The notes under the pieces are model-generated. The model saw only the letters and a program-made list of their open reading frames with translations. It had not been told where the DNA came from and searched no databases. From Aromatoleum bremense (GTDB lineage Bacteria > Pseudomonadota > Gammaproteobacteria > Burkholderiales > Rhodocyclaceae): a stretch of 64,000 bases of DNA. The stretch lies in NCBI RefSeq assembly GCF_017894365.1, contig NZ_CP059467.1:3906001-3970000 (forward strand). The letters are read 5' to 3'. Shown here piece after piece: positions 1 through 9,985 of this stretch. Position 1 is the first letter of the stretch, and each line of letters opens with the position of its first letter. The position numbers were made by a program, and so were the translations under genes.

Positions 1-746
1 ACGTGGGTTTCGAGGTCCGCGCGCGAACCCAGGCTCGCGACGAAGTCGAGATACCGCTCGTGCTGAAACGTCTTCGGCGACGCCCACAGGCTCATCAGGT
101 TGATCAGCGAACCCGGAACAGGGCGCGATGACTGAAGCACGGCTTGCGCGGGGACCCCGGCGTCGAGCATGCGCTTGAACGCCCCGGACGCCTCGGCAAA
201 ATGGAGCGGCGCCTCGATCAGCACGAGGCCCCTGACGTGTTCGGGATGGCAAGCGCTGTAGATGCCCGCGAAAGTGCCGCCGAGCGAATGCCCCGCAAGG
301 AAGATCCGGCCGGACTGCGCCCGAGACCGGATCGCCTCGATGCACTCCCCGAGTGCGATCAGCGCATATTCTTCGAGGCCGAAGCGAGCCTCGTCGTCCT
401 GCGCTTCGGTCCATTCGACCAGATAGACGTCGAAGCCGCGGTCCACCGCCTTGCGCACGACGCTTCTTTCCGGCGAGAGATCCCAGATATACGGACGCTT
501 GATCGGCGCCGGCACGATAAGCAGGACAGGTGACCCTTTCCGTGACTTTCCATAGACGCGCAGACGGACCGCCGGCCGCGAAAAAACAACCTCGAACCCG
601 GTTTCCTGCCGACCGAGGTTGATGCGATCGAGCGCTCTGCCGGCGTGCCTTCGCATCTCGTCAAGCGCTTCGAACCACCACCGGACCGCGGGCGGAACGC
701 CGGGACGAACTTCGGGGGTGTCGATGTACACGAAGGGCTCGGACAT
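1..746 (-). CDS. alpha/beta hydrolase, PHA-synthase-like, 3' end cut by window edge
   Basis: The gene starts at an ATG read leftward from 746 and runs off the window edge, leaving about 248 residues. The product has an alpha/beta-hydrolase fold. A nucleophile elbow G-H-S-L-G-G lies near residue 150, followed by the segment HPEHVRGLVLIEAPLHF. Near the visible end, QHERYLDFVASLG resembles the type-III PhaC / PHA-synthase-like branch of the superfamily. True PHA synthases carry a cysteine in this elbow (GxCxGG), whereas a serine is seen here, so a hydrolase or depolymerase role is more likely than polymer synthesis. The substrate cannot be told. About 205 bases without a gene separate it from the EAL protein upstream. 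Confidence 0.75.
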   Translation of the reverse strand, partial: MSEPFVYIDTPEVRPGVPPAVRWWFEALDEMRRHAGRALDRINLGRQETGFEVVFSRPAVRLRVYGKSRKGSPVLLIVPAPIKRPYIWDLSPERSVVRKAVDRGFDVYLVEWTEAQDDEARFGLEEYALIALGECIEAIRSRAQSGRIFLAGHSLGGTFAGIYSACHPEHVRGLVLIEAPLHFAEASGAFKRMLDAGVPAQAVLQSSRPVPGSLINLMSLWASPKTFQHERYLDFVASLGSRADLETH

Positions 747-951
747 GGTGGACCGCTTCTTGATGCTCGTGCCGGCTGCGCCTGACGGGCGACCGGCCTC
801 GCGCGAAGGAAAATGCTTCCATTGGACGGGACGTGGCACGTGAGAGTTCAGGCGCCGGCACCACGTCATCGTCGGACGGACAGAATTTCAATGCGCAGCG
901 CGCGACGACAGCGCCACCCCGTGCGGGACGCGAAGCTTGGCCTGAATTGCG

Positions 952-2748
952 CTACGCGGTCGCCTCACGCAGCGCGATCACCTTCGCCAGGCATGCGCGA
1001 TGCACACCGCTCGGCGCCAGCTTCGCGATCTTCTTCGCCGCGGCGGCAGCCGAGGCGACCTCTTCGGGGTGCCGAAACTGGCCCGGCGACACGCTGACTT
1101 CGCCCGCCGCGATTGTCGTCAGCGGGAAAAAACTCGGGAAGCCGCGGCGATCCTCGCTGTGGAAGCCTCCCTGCTGGAGCTCCCGCGGGTCGAACAGCGA
1201 GCGCGCCTCGCAATTGAACTGCTCGACGATGCGCTCGCAGCGGTCCGCCCAGTTCTCACTCTGGAACAACACCACGAAGTCATCCCCGCCGACGTGGCCG
1301 ACGAAGTCCTGCGTCGGATTGCAGTGGTGCGCGACGATTTTCGCCGCCAGCTTGATCATCTCGTCGCCGCGCCAGTAACCGTAAAGATCGTTAAAGGGCT
1401 TGAAGTTGTTCAGATCGAAATAGCAGGCGGCGAACGACACGCTGGCGTGGAGCAGCCGGCCGATATGCTCCGTGAGCGGAATGTTGCCGGGCAGGAGCGT
1501 CAGCGGGTTCGCGTGGCGCGCCGCTTCGATCCGCAGCTCGGTGACCGCGCGCACGAGACTCTCGCCGGTTGCAATGCCCGCGTAACGGCCGTCTTCGGTG
1601 ACGATGATGCCATCGCGCAGGTAGCGCTGATCGTCGCCGGTGAGCACGTTGATCAGCGAATCGAGCGGAGAGGAGCGTTCCGCGCAGATCGGACTCGCAT
1701 TCATGAACTGCACCACCGGCCGCTTGCTGTAGAGCTCGCGGTGGAACGGTTGGATGTATTTCTCGATGAAATCGCGACGGTTCACCAGGCCCAGGGGCAC
1801 GGTGCCATCGACAACCGCGACCGCATGCAAGTCCGGATTCGCGCCGAAGATGCGAAACAGCTCGCTGCTCGCGAGTTGCGGTTCGACCGCGGGGGCGGAC
1901 ACTTTCAGCCGGTCGACCGAATGCCCGATGCGCTGCGGGCGCGCGAGCGCCGGCAGCACCGAGATTTTTCCCGACGTCAGCACATTCACCACCGCGTCCG
2001 GCAGCGTGACGTCCGGCGCCGCGGTCGGACGGCCGATACAGTAACCCTGTGCGTAATGACAGCCGAGGTCGCGCAGCACCGCGAGTTCGGCCGCATCCTC
2101 GATGCCTTCGGCGACGAGCGGCGTGGCGAGTACTTCGGCCAGCCGCAGCACGCTGCGGATCACCTCGATCTTGCGGCTGTCGCCCTGCAGGCCCCGCACG
2201 AAATACTTGTCGAGTTTGACGATCTGCGGCTTCAGTTGCACCCACAAGCGCAGGCTTGAGCGGCCATCGCCGAAATCGTCGAGCGCGAGCGTGACGCCGA
2301 GCGCGGCGAGGGTCTTCATTGCCGCCTGCAGCCCCTCGACATCCTCGACGCGCTCGTGCTCGGTTAGTTCGAGCACGAGCCGGCCCGGAGAGAGTCCGGC
2401 CTGCTGAGCGCGGTCCAGCATCTGGCGTCCGTTGTCTCGCGCAAAGTGCTCGATCATCGATCCCGACAGGTTCAGGAACAGCTTTCCGGGCACGCCCACT
2501 CGCCCAAACGCGCTGATCGCTCCGAGGCAGGCCTCGCGCTCGAGGTCCGCCATGCGCCCGGCGCTTTTTGCGACACGCAGCAGGTCGTCGGGCGAGCGCA
2601 ACGCGGAGCCGAGCGGCCCGCGCATCAGCGCTTCGTAGCCCAGCACCGACGCCCGGCCGATGTCGGCAATCGGCTGGAATTCGTATTCGAGCGCATGAGT
2701 CTCGAGGAGAGCGTCGAACAGGACAAAAAGGTCGGATTTCGAAAGCAT
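952..2748 (-). CDS. EAL-CBS-GGDEF cyclic-di-GMP signalling protein
   Basis: This 598-residue cytoplasmic protein starts at MLSKSDLF behind a GAGGAAC ribosome binding site; the longer open frame upstream only shadows the chemotaxis gene. The EAL phosphodiesterase domain is N-terminal (about residues 15-255), with GYEALMRG, LELTEHE, LDDFGDG, KLDKYF and VAEGIED all intact, so c-di-GMP hydrolysis is plausible. A CBS-pair region (about 270-390) follows, then a GGDEF domain (about 430-580) whose signature reads GGDDF near residue 488. Replacement of the glutamate suggests weak or no cyclase activity. The EAL-CBS-GGDEF order is a known family architecture. It lies 164 bases downstream of the chemoreceptor on the same strand and may be cotranscribed with it. 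Confidence 0.9.
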   Translation of the reverse strand: MLSKSDLFVLFDALLETHALEYEFQPIADIGRASVLGYEALMRGPLGSALRSPDDLLRVAKSAGRMADLEREACLGAISAFGRVGVPGKLFLNLSGSMIEHFARDNGRQMLDRAQQAGLSPGRLVLELTEHERVEDVEGLQAAMKTLAALGVTLALDDFGDGRSSLRLWVQLKPQIVKLDKYFVRGLQGDSRKIEVIRSVLRLAEVLATPLVAEGIEDAAELAVLRDLGCHYAQGYCIGRPTAAPDVTLPDAVVNVLTSGKISVLPALARPQRIGHSVDRLKVSAPAVEPQLASSELFRIFGANPDLHAVAVVDGTVPLGLVNRRDFIEKYIQPFHRELYSKRPVVQFMNASPICAERSSPLDSLINVLTGDDQRYLRDGIIVTEDGRYAGIATGESLVRAVTELRIEAARHANPLTLLPGNIPLTEHIGRLLHASVSFAACYFDLNNFKPFNDLYGYWRGDEMIKLAAKIVAHHCNPTQDFVGHVGGDDFVVLFQSENWADRCERIVEQFNCEARSLFDPRELQQGGFHSEDRRGFPSFFPLTTIAAGEVSVSPGQFRHPEEVASAAAAAKKIAKLAPSGVHRACLAKVIALREATA

Positions 2749-2912
2749 GATGTTCCTCGAGGCAGATAAAGATCTTTCCGGGCGATCGAGCCGCGACGCG
2801 GCAAGAGGGCAGGGCATCCGCCCGCGCGCTGCCGCGACCCGCATGGGGACATCGTGCTCACGTATCGTTGCAAAGCAATGAAGGTGACGAGGAGCCTCGC
2901 GCACCGCAGTCC

Positions 2913-4913
2913 TCACACCCTCAGTCCGGCGACCGCGACCCGCAGGCTGTCCGAGAGCTGCAGCAGGTCGCTGATTGCGGTTCCCGTTCGGCGCGCCGTG
3001 CTGTGATTTTCGTCGGCCATCACCGCCATGGTCTCGATGCTGCATGCGATGTCGTGGCTGGCGTCGGTCTGCGCCCGGGTGACGGAGACGATATCGCCGA
3101 CCAGCATCGCCGAGCGCGTGACTTCGCCGTGGATCGCGTCGAGCGCGCTCAGCACCTTCGCGAATAGCACCGAACTCTCGCCGACCCGCGCGCTGCCCTG
3201 CCGGATGCCGGCGACAACGTCCTGGATTCCGTTGCGCATCTCGCGGATCGTCGCGGCGATCTCGCGTGTGGAACTGCCGGTGCGGTCCGCGAGCTTGCGC
3301 ACTTCGTCGGCGACGACCGCGAACCCGCGTCCGACTTCGCCGGCCCGCGCCGCCTCGATCGCCGCGTTCAGTGCGAGCAGGTTTGTCTGCTCGGCGATCT
3401 CCGCGATCACATGGACCACTCGATCGATGGTGCGCGAACGCTCCTCGAGCGCCAGCACCGCGGCCACGGCGGCGGCGATGTCGTCGACGATGCACTGCAT
3501 GCCGGCGGCGGCCTGATCGGCGACGGCCCGGCCGTCGGCAGAAAGTTCCGCCGCCTGCCGGGCAATCCGGCTCGTGTCCTCGGCGTGCGTGGCGACCTGC
3601 TGCACGCTGACTGCGAGCGCCTGCACCGAACTCGACGAGCGGGCGGCCGATTCGCTCTGGCGGGCTGACGCCGCGGTCACCTGCGCGACCTGGTCGGTGA
3701 GCTCGCTCGCAGCTGACCGGGTATTGCCGGCCGCCCCGGCGACCTTGGCGATCAGCGCCGAAAAGCTCTCCGCCATCGCATTGAATCCGTTGCCGACGTG
3801 ACCGATCTCGTCGTGCGTGCGTACCACCACGCGGGCCCGCAGGTCGCCCGCTGCCATCGCGCGAGCGGCCTCTTCGAGTTCGCGGATCGAACGCAGGATC
3901 GACGTATAGGCGCCGGCGAAGAGATACGCGATCAATGCGACGGCGATCGCGAATGCGAGCAGTGCGGACTGGAACGCGCTGCGGGTTTCCTGCTCGCGGG
4001 TGGCCATCAACTGGTCGATCCCGGGTATCAAGCGCGCGGCGAAGGCCATCCCCGCTTCGAGTGCTGCGCTGCCCTTGGCGTGGTAGGAGGCGGGGGCAAT
4101 GTCGAAATCGCTTGTGTTGATCAGCTTCGTCGTCAGGTATTCCTGGACCCCGAGCGTGGCGCCGTTCAGCGCGGCGAACGGCTCGGCGAGTGCGCCCTTC
4201 AGTTCCGGGCGGATGACTCCAGTTTTCTCCACGCTGCGGTCCATCCACGTGAGCAGTGTGTCGAAACTGCCGCGAACGATGCTCATTGCCTCGCGCTGCG
4301 ACATGCTGATCCGCCCGCGGGCGATGATGCCGACGCCGGCGTCGCGTGCCTGTCCGAGGTTCTGGATCAGCGGCACCAACTGCGTGTTGAGAAGATCGGT
4401 CAGGACCTGGACCCCCGCGTCGTCGTTGAGGCTCAATCCGCTCCGATCGACGACGGTCTCGCGCAGCCGGAACAGATCGCCGAGGATCGCCTCATGGGCG
4501 TTCCGGCTCGCGTCGGCATCCGTGGGGGGTGTCGCGGCGAGCGCCTGCCATTGCCGGGCGATCTGCGCGCCCTCTTGGCCAGCCAGCGGATGCTCGAACA
4601 CCCCCGGTGCACCACGCTCGAACTCGATCATCGCCGCCGTCATGCGCGAGCGCATCGACGCCTCGCCGTGAATCGTCGCCAGCGACGCTGCGTAGTGATC
4701 CTGGACGCTACGCACGAGGTTGAGTAGCGGCAACTGCAGCGCAAGCCCCTCGCGCTGCCTGTCGATGCGAGCGATCGAATGCCTCGCCTCCAGCACCAGC
4801 AGCGCCGTCGCTGCGGTCAGCAGAATCGCGAAGAGCAGAAAGGTGCCGAACAGTTTCCAGCGGAAATCGAATCGGGCGGAAAGCCAGATCGCGGGGTGCA
4901 GGAGGTGCGTCAT
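2913..4913 (-). CDS. methyl-accepting chemotaxis protein
   Basis: A 666-residue inner-membrane chemoreceptor. The start at [10 protein letters not shown] (4913) is preferred over an in-frame start at 5045 because it places the first membrane helix at residues 20-43, as usual. A long periplasmic sensing region, mostly helical, follows up to a second membrane helix near 315-337. Next come a HAMP segment and a cytoplasmic signalling domain whose hairpin tip contains [19 protein letters not shown] near residue 514. The ligand is unknown. The gene precedes the EAL-GGDEF gene on the same strand, which suggests linked control of motility and c-di-GMP, though no experiment is implied. Confidence 0.93.
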   Translation of the reverse strand: MTHLLHPAIWLSARFDFRWKLFGTFLLFAILLTAATALLVLEARHSIARIDRQREGLALQLPLLNLVRSVQDHYAASLATIHGEASMRSRMTAAMIEFERGAPGVFEHPLAGQEGAQIARQWQALAATPPTDADASRNAHEAILGDLFRLRETVVDRSGLSLNDDAGVQVLTDLLNTQLVPLIQNLGQARDAGVGIIARGRISMSQREAMSIVRGSFDTLLTWMDRSVEKTGVIRPELKGALAEPFAALNGATLGVQEYLTTKLINTSDFDIAPASYHAKGSAALEAGMAFAARLIPGIDQLMATREQETRSAFQSALLAFAIAVALIAYLFAGAYTSILRSIRELEEAARAMAAGDLRARVVVRTHDEIGHVGNGFNAMAESFSALIAKVAGAAGNTRSAASELTDQVAQVTAASARQSESAARSSSSVQALAVSVQQVATHAEDTSRIARQAAELSADGRAVADQAAAGMQCIVDDIAAAVAAVLALEERSRTIDRVVHVIAEIAEQTNLLALNAAIEAARAGEVGRGFAVVADEVRKLADRTGSSTREIAATIREMRNGIQDVVAGIRQGSARVGESSVLFAKVLSALDAIHGEVTRSAMLVGDIVSVTRAQTDASHDIACSIETMAVMADENHSTARRTGTAISDLLQLSDSLRVAVAGLRV

Positions 4914-5146
4914 CGTGGAGTCTCTCGGACCGAGGTGAAGCGAACCGACGCCAGACTGATGGGACTGCGGGTCCGCCGATGACAGCGGGGCGAGCAGGGA
5001 CGAATCCGGCACGTGGTCGCTGAGGCGCTCTGTGACCCCCATCACTCTTTGCCGGATTTGTGATTACAGCTCGCCGTGGACTCGCCACCGCGGGCTTGTC
5101 GGTACGGTGTATCAGGCACGGAATGATCAACTGGTTCGGCGCTGAT

Positions 5147-5497
5147 TCAGTCTCTCGCCCACCGGGCACCCTCCTGCTTCTCCGGCAGGCGAAAGCGCCT
5201 CAGGATGTTCTGGTAGGTACGGTGGCTCGCATGCGGGTCGTAGCACTGGAAGACTTTCTCCTGCCGTGCGCGGACTGTTGGCGAAACGGCATCGAGCAGG
5301 ACCTGTCGTTCATACTCGATGCACTGACGCATCCGGTCGGTGACGAATGCGAAGAGAATAGGCTGATACAGGCCATCGTCCCGGGGCAAATGGAAGCGCG
5401 GGACCGGAGGCACAAGTTTCTCGGTAATGTGACGAATCATGGCTGTCTGGCAGGAAGTCTCGGTTTCACCACAATAGTTGAGGAATATGACTTCCAT
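5147..5497 (-). CDS. small hypothetical protein, uncertain
   Basis: An open frame of 116 residues begins MEVIFLNYCGETETSC and ends RRFRLPEKQEGARWARD. I recognise no family. It lies alone in a 750-base stretch between the chemoreceptor and the antiporter and has no convincing ribosome binding site. A plus-strand frame over the same bases is longer but has a less protein-like composition. It could be a real small gene, a remnant, or chance. Confidence 0.3.
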   Translation of the reverse strand: MEVIFLNYCGETETSCQTAMIRHITEKLVPPVPRFHLPRDDGLYQPILFAFVTDRMRQCIEYERQVLLDAVSPTVRARQEKVFQCYDPHASHRTYQNILRRFRLPEKQEGARWARD

Positions 5498-5708
5498 ATT
5501 AATGAAGCTGGCGGGTGGGACTTGTGCGCCATCGGTTGACGCCCGGGCGCGGTGACGCTTCGATAGCTCGCTATCTGGCCGTTCCGGAATGGGTAGGGTG
5601 CCGTTTCGAAATCAATAAATTTGCGTTAGACTCGGGCCGGGTGCTCACGCAATCAAGCGTGGCAGGTTGATGCGATGGTCGGGCCGCCACGCGGCTTTTC
5701 TACGATCC

Positions 5709-6971
5709 ATGAACGCACCCACGCTCATTCAGTTCGTCGCCACTGCCTTGTTCGCGGTGGCGATTCTGCACACCTTCTCGACCCGAATCTTCGAGCGCCT
5801 CGCCCACACGCGGCCGACGCATGCGGGCATCTGGCATTTGTTGGGCGAAATCGAAGTGGTATTCGGCTTCTGGGCGCTGATCCTGGTTTTAAGCATGTTC
5901 GCGATCGAAGGCCCGTCGATCGCCATCGGCTACATCGACTCGCGCAACTTCACCGAGCCCTTGTTCGTGTTCGCCATCATGGTGATCGCGGCCACGCGCC
6001 CGATCCTGCAGACGGCGATGAGCGCCACGAGCCTGATCGCACGCGCACTGCCCTTGCCAGGCAGCCTGGGCTATTACTTGACGGTAATGGCGGTGGTGCC
6101 ACTGCTCGGCTCGTTCATCACCGAGCCTGCTGCGATGACCCTGGCCGCCCTGATCCTGGTCAACGGCTTCTTTTCGCGAGGCATCTCGTCGCGGCTGAAA
6201 TACGCCACGCTGGGTGTGCTGTTCGTGAATGTCTCGATCGGGGGCACCCTGACCCCTTTCGCTGCGCCGCCGGTGCTGATGGTCGCGGGCAAATGGGGCT
6301 GGGACATCAGTTTCATGCTGGCGACGTTTGGCTGGAAAGCCGCGATCGCGGTCGTGGTCAACGCCATCGGCGTCGCCCTGCTGTTTCGCAAGGAACTTGC
6401 CAATTTACCCTTGGCTGGCGGCAGCAAGGGTGCGGTCCCGGTGCCGCCAGCGCTGGTCGTCGCTCATCTGGGTTTCCTGGCCGGGGTCGTCGTATTCGCC
6501 CACCATCCCGCGATCTTCATGGGCCTGTTCCTGTTCTTTCTCGGCGTGGCCAGCGCCTACCAGCATCATCAGAATCCCCTGATCCTGCGCGAAGGACTGC
6601 TGGTTGCCTTCTTCCTGGCCGGCTTGGTGGTGTTGGGCGGGCAGCAGCAATGGTGGCTGCAGCCGGTGCTGATGAGCATGAGCAGCGAGGCGGTATTCTT
6701 CGGTGCAACCGCGCTGACGGCATTCACGGACAATGCGGCGCTGACGTACCTCGGCTCCCTGGTCGAAGGCTTGTCCGATGAGTTCAAGTACGCCCTGGTC
6801 GCCGGCGCAGTATCGGGGGGCGGACTCACCGTCATCGCCAACGCGCCCAATCCGGCAGGCGTCGCGATTCTCAAGGGGCACCTCGACGACGAGGCGGTCA
6901 ACCCGCTCAGTCTGCTGTTGGCCGCCTTGCCGCCGACTTTCATTGCGATGCTGAGTTTTACCGTTCTCTAA
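5709..6971 (+). CDS. putative Na+/H+ antiporter family membrane protein
   Basis: A 420-residue inner-membrane protein with about ten or more hydrophobic helices. The N-terminus (LFAVAILHTFSTRIFERLA, HLLGEIEVVFGFWAL) and the inner motifs GSFITEPAAMTLAAL and FTDNAALTYLGSLV match the family annotated as putative Na+/H+ antiporter (PF07399, from memory). The acidic residues in the two TEPAA- and TDNAA-type motifs resemble ion-coupling sites of related transporters. The chosen start (MNAPTLIQF) fits the family N-terminus; an ATG at 5670 is in frame and possible. The P-type ATPase gene begins 9 bases after its stop, so the two are probably one cation-homeostasis operon. Confidence 0.85.
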   Translation: MNAPTLIQFVATALFAVAILHTFSTRIFERLAHTRPTHAGIWHLLGEIEVVFGFWALILVLSMFAIEGPSIAIGYIDSRNFTEPLFVFAIMVIAATRPILQTAMSATSLIARALPLPGSLGYYLTVMAVVPLLGSFITEPAAMTLAALILVNGFFSRGISSRLKYATLGVLFVNVSIGGTLTPFAAPPVLMVAGKWGWDISFMLATFGWKAAIAVVVNAIGVALLFRKELANLPLAGGSKGAVPVPPALVVAHLGFLAGVVVFAHHPAIFMGLFLFFLGVASAYQHHQNPLILREGLLVAFFLAGLVVLGGQQQWWLQPVLMSMSSEAVFFGATALTAFTDNAALTYLGSLVEGLSDEFKYALVAGAVSGGGLTVIANAPNPAGVAILKGHLDDEAVNPLSLLLAALPPTFIAMLSFTVL

Positions 6972-6980
6972 GAGCGCTTC

Positions 6981-9647
6981 ATGCCCCGACCCAGTTGGCA
7001 TGCGATGAAAGCGGGCGAGGTGGCCGGGTATTTGAGAGTCGACCCTGCCCGGGGGCTCGACGAAGCGGAGGCTGCTGCACGACTGGAAATTTATGGTCCC
7101 AACCGGCCCAGTGCCGCTCCGGGACGAAGCGCATTCGCCCGATTCGTCGCTCAACTCTTTCAACCGCTGGTCCTGGTTTTGATCGTCGCGGGGTTGGTGA
7201 CTACGCTGCTCGGCGAGTGGGTCGAGTCAGGCGTAATCCTCGGAGTGGTGCTGATCAATGCAGCCGCCGGTTTCATGCAGGAAGGCAAGGCCGAAGCGGC
7301 ACTGCTGGCGCTTGCCAGAGCGATCGCATCGGAGGCAACCGCTTTACGTGCCGGCATGCGACGTCGGCTCGACGCGACGGAGTTGGTGCCAGGCGACGTG
7401 GTCATTCTGTCGGCCGGAGACAAGGTGCCTGCCGATATGCGCCTGCTCGGCGGTAAGGAACTGCGTATGGCCGAGGCAGCCCTCACCGGCGAATCGACTC
7501 CCGTAGAAAAGCACCTCGCCGCGCTTGCGCCCGATACCGTACTGGCCGATCGTTCCAGTATGGCCTATTGCGGCACCCTGGTCGTGGGCGGGCAAGGAAC
7601 GGGTATCGTGATCGCTACCGGCGACAATACCGAGACAGGGCGCATTTCCCGTCTCATTGCCCAAACGGCCGACTTGACGACGCCGCTGATGCGCAAGATG
7701 AACGCATTCGCTCAGCGCCTTCTGATCGCGATTCTGGCCCTCGCCACCCTCACCTTCGTCATCGGCATGCTGCGGGGGGAGTCCTTCTTCGATATGTTCA
7801 TGGCTGCCGTGGCCTTGTCGGTAGGCGCAATTCCCGAGGGACTGCCCGCGGCCCTGACCATCACGCTGGCGATAGGCGTGGCGCGCATGGCAAAGCGGCG
7901 CGCCATCATCCGGAAGTTGCCCGCCGTAGAGACGTTGGGCAGCACAACCGTCATCTGCTCCGATAAAACCGGGACATTGACCGAGAACGCGATGACGGTC
8001 CGCGAGATCTGGACGGGGGGCGAAACGTTTGTTGTGACTGGAAGCGGTTACAGCCCGACCGGCAGCATCGAGGAAGGCGGGGAGCCGGTTGATGAAGCAA
8101 CTATCCTGAGAGAAACACTTCTGGCCGGCGTACTGTGCAACGATGCCCGGCTCGTGCACGAAGAGCGCCAATGGCGCATTGTCGGCGATCCTACCGAAGG
8201 GGCCTTGCTGGTGCTGGCGCGCAAGGGAGGCTTGGACGAAGTCACGCTGACTTCAATCTTTCCCCGGCTTGACGAATTGCCATTCGACTCGAGCCGACAA
8301 TACATGGCGACCCTGCACGAACTCGAGGGGGCGCGGATCATTTACCTGAAAGGAGCGGTGGAAAAACTGCTGCCTGGATGCTCGAGCATGCTGGATCGTC
8401 AGTCGCGCGAGATGCCGGTTGACGTCGCAGGGATTCTGGCGGCTTCGGTTCGCATGGCGGAAGCGGGTTTGCGCGTCCTCGCAATGGCCCGCTCGGTAGT
8501 CGGTGCAGATCAGTCGCTGGATCAAGTGCGGATTGACGGGAACCTGGTATTCCTCGGAATCGTCGGCATGATCGATCCCCCACGTCCGCGTGCCATCGCG
8601 GCCGTACGAACCTGCCACACAGCAGGCATTCGGGTAAAAATGATCACCGGTGACCATCCCGGCACGGCGATGGCAATCGCTCGTCAGTTGAAGATCATCG
8701 ACGACGGGGCCAAAGCACTTAGCGGGCGAGAACTGGCCGAACTCGACGACAGTGCCCTGCGCACGGCAGCGGCTGAAGTCGACGTGTTCGCCCGCGTCGA
8801 GCCCGAACAGAAATTGCGCTTGGTCAGGGCGCTGCAGGCCAACGGCGAAGTGGTGGCAATGACCGGCGACGGCGTCAACGACGCCCCTGCGCTCAAGCAG
8901 GCCGATATCGGCATCGCCATGGGACTGGGGGGCACAGACGTGGCGAAGGAGGCGGCAGCGATGGTGTTGACCGATGACAACTTCGCCACCATCGAGGCCG
9001 CCATCGAGGAAGGTCGCGGTATCTACGACAACGTAGTGAAGTTCATCACCTGGACCATTCCAACCAACGCCGGCGAGGGGATGGTCATCCTGGTCGCGAT
9101 CCTGACTGGAAGTCCATTGCCAATCACGCCGCTGCAGATCCTGTGGATCAACATGAGCACTGCGATCCTGCTTGGACTTACGCTCGCATTCGAGCCGGCC
9201 GAAGCTCACATCATGCGTCGTCCTCCGCGTTCACCCGCAGCGCCGATTCTTGACCGCAAGCTGCTTTGGCGCATTCTGCTCGTGAGCCTGATGATGCTGG
9301 GCGCGAGCTTCGGCCTGTTCAAGTTCGCCTTGTCAAACGGCCAGTCGGCAGAGGTGGCGCGCACGATCGCTGTAAATGTGTTCGTGATGATCGAGATCAC
9401 CTATCTCTTTAACTGTCGGTCGTTACAGCGGAGCGCCTGGCAGGGCGGCGGGTGGGGAAATCCGTGGCCATGGGTCGGTAGCGTCCTGATGATCGCGCTA
9501 CAGTTGGCCTTCACCTACATACCGGTGTTCAACGAGATTTTCCAGACCGCACCAATCGATATGCAGGACTGGGGCCTGATTGCCCTGATCGCCTTTTGCA
9601 GCTTCGTGGTCGTAGAAATGGACAAGCGTTGGCAGAGCCGTTGGTAA
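6981..9647 (+). CDS. P-type cation-transporting ATPase (P2-like)
   Basis: An 888-residue ATP-driven cation pump of the P2 subfamily in the inner membrane. Visible landmarks are an N-terminal cation-ATPase domain, the actuator loop ALTGEST, the membrane motif PEGLP near residue 283, the phosphorylation site CSDKTGTLTEN near 327, and the hinge MTGDGVNDAPAL near 630. The hydrophobic C-terminal region runs from about 690. Compared with the SERCA calcium pump (family knowledge), the helix-5 Asn/Glu pair is kept in TNAGEG, but helix 6 reads NMSTA where SERCA has N..TD, so the helix-6 aspartate is lost. The transported ion is therefore uncertain. Pairing with an Na+/H+ antiporter-like gene suggests monovalent-cation or pH homeostasis. 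Confidence 0.9.
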   Translation: MPRPSWHAMKAGEVAGYLRVDPARGLDEAEAAARLEIYGPNRPSAAPGRSAFARFVAQLFQPLVLVLIVAGLVTTLLGEWVESGVILGVVLINAAAGFMQEGKAEAALLALARAIASEATALRAGMRRRLDATELVPGDVVILSAGDKVPADMRLLGGKELRMAEAALTGESTPVEKHLAALAPDTVLADRSSMAYCGTLVVGGQGTGIVIATGDNTETGRISRLIAQTADLTTPLMRKMNAFAQRLLIAILALATLTFVIGMLRGESFFDMFMAAVALSVGAIPEGLPAALTITLAIGVARMAKRRAIIRKLPAVETLGSTTVICSDKTGTLTENAMTVREIWTGGETFVVTGSGYSPTGSIEEGGEPVDEATILRETLLAGVLCNDARLVHEERQWRIVGDPTEGALLVLARKGGLDEVTLTSIFPRLDELPFDSSRQYMATLHELEGARIIYLKGAVEKLLPGCSSMLDRQSREMPVDVAGILAASVRMAEAGLRVLAMARSVVGADQSLDQVRIDGNLVFLGIVGMIDPPRPRAIAAVRTCHTAGIRVKMITGDHPGTAMAIARQLKIIDDGAKALSGRELAELDDSALRTAAAEVDVFARVEPEQKLRLVRALQANGEVVAMTGDGVNDAPALKQADIGIAMGLGGTDVAKEAAAMVLTDDNFATIEAAIEEGRGIYDNVVKFITWTIPTNAGEGMVILVAILTGSPLPITPLQILWINMSTAILLGLTLAFEPAEAHIMRRPPRSPAAPILDRKLLWRILLVSLMMLGASFGLFKFALSNGQSAEVARTIAVNVFVMIEITYLFNCRSLQRSAWQGGGWGNPWPWVGSVLMIALQLAFTYIPVFNEIFQTAPIDMQDWGLIALIAFCSFVVVEMDKRWQSRW

Positions 9648-9739
9648 GGGGCGTCAGTGAGGAAGGAGGTTTTCGGCCGCAACAGTTTGGCGGGAGTGCG
9701 GCGGGGCTCCGGCATATTCGTCAATCATGCCTCAGAGCG

Positions 9740-9865
9740 TTACCCTGGCACCTGCTTGCCGAAGTACAGTTCCGCGTAGGTGTTGTCCGCGATCAACGGC
9801 ACGTCGTGTGCCGCGACCACCCCGAGCGCCTCCTGGAACTGGAGCGCAAGGCGATCATCGAACGG
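9740..9865 (-). pseudogene. remnant of a MocR/YdcR-type aminotransferase-like regulator
   Basis: A stretch of about 41 codons read leftward gives a peptide including VVAAHDVPLIADNTYAELYFGKQ followed by a stop. This resembles the part of GntR/MocR regulators (aminotransferase fold) that reads like HDIPLIEDDVYSELYFG just before the PLP-binding region. Nothing recognisable of the HTH domain or the rest of the enzyme remains on either side. I read it as a decayed fragment; the match is short and from memory. Confidence 0.4.
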
Positions 9866-9985
9866 CTCACGCGCCGTCACGTTCCCGTCTCGTCGTAGGT
9901 GCCACGGAAGCTGACTCTCCCGCAAGGGTGCGATAGTTCGTTGTTATACTGACGACCATAAACCCGGCTGATTAATAATCGTAAA

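Noticed and set aside
2749..4248. Upstream extension of the EAL protein frame over the chemoreceptor gene
   Set aside because: The extension is an arginine-rich shadow of the chemoreceptor; the real start is MLSKSDLF with a good ribosome site.
5060..5539. Plus-strand 159-codon frame upstream of the antiporter
   Set aside because: No ribosome site and no family resemblance; the opposite frame is slightly more protein-like but is itself uncertain.
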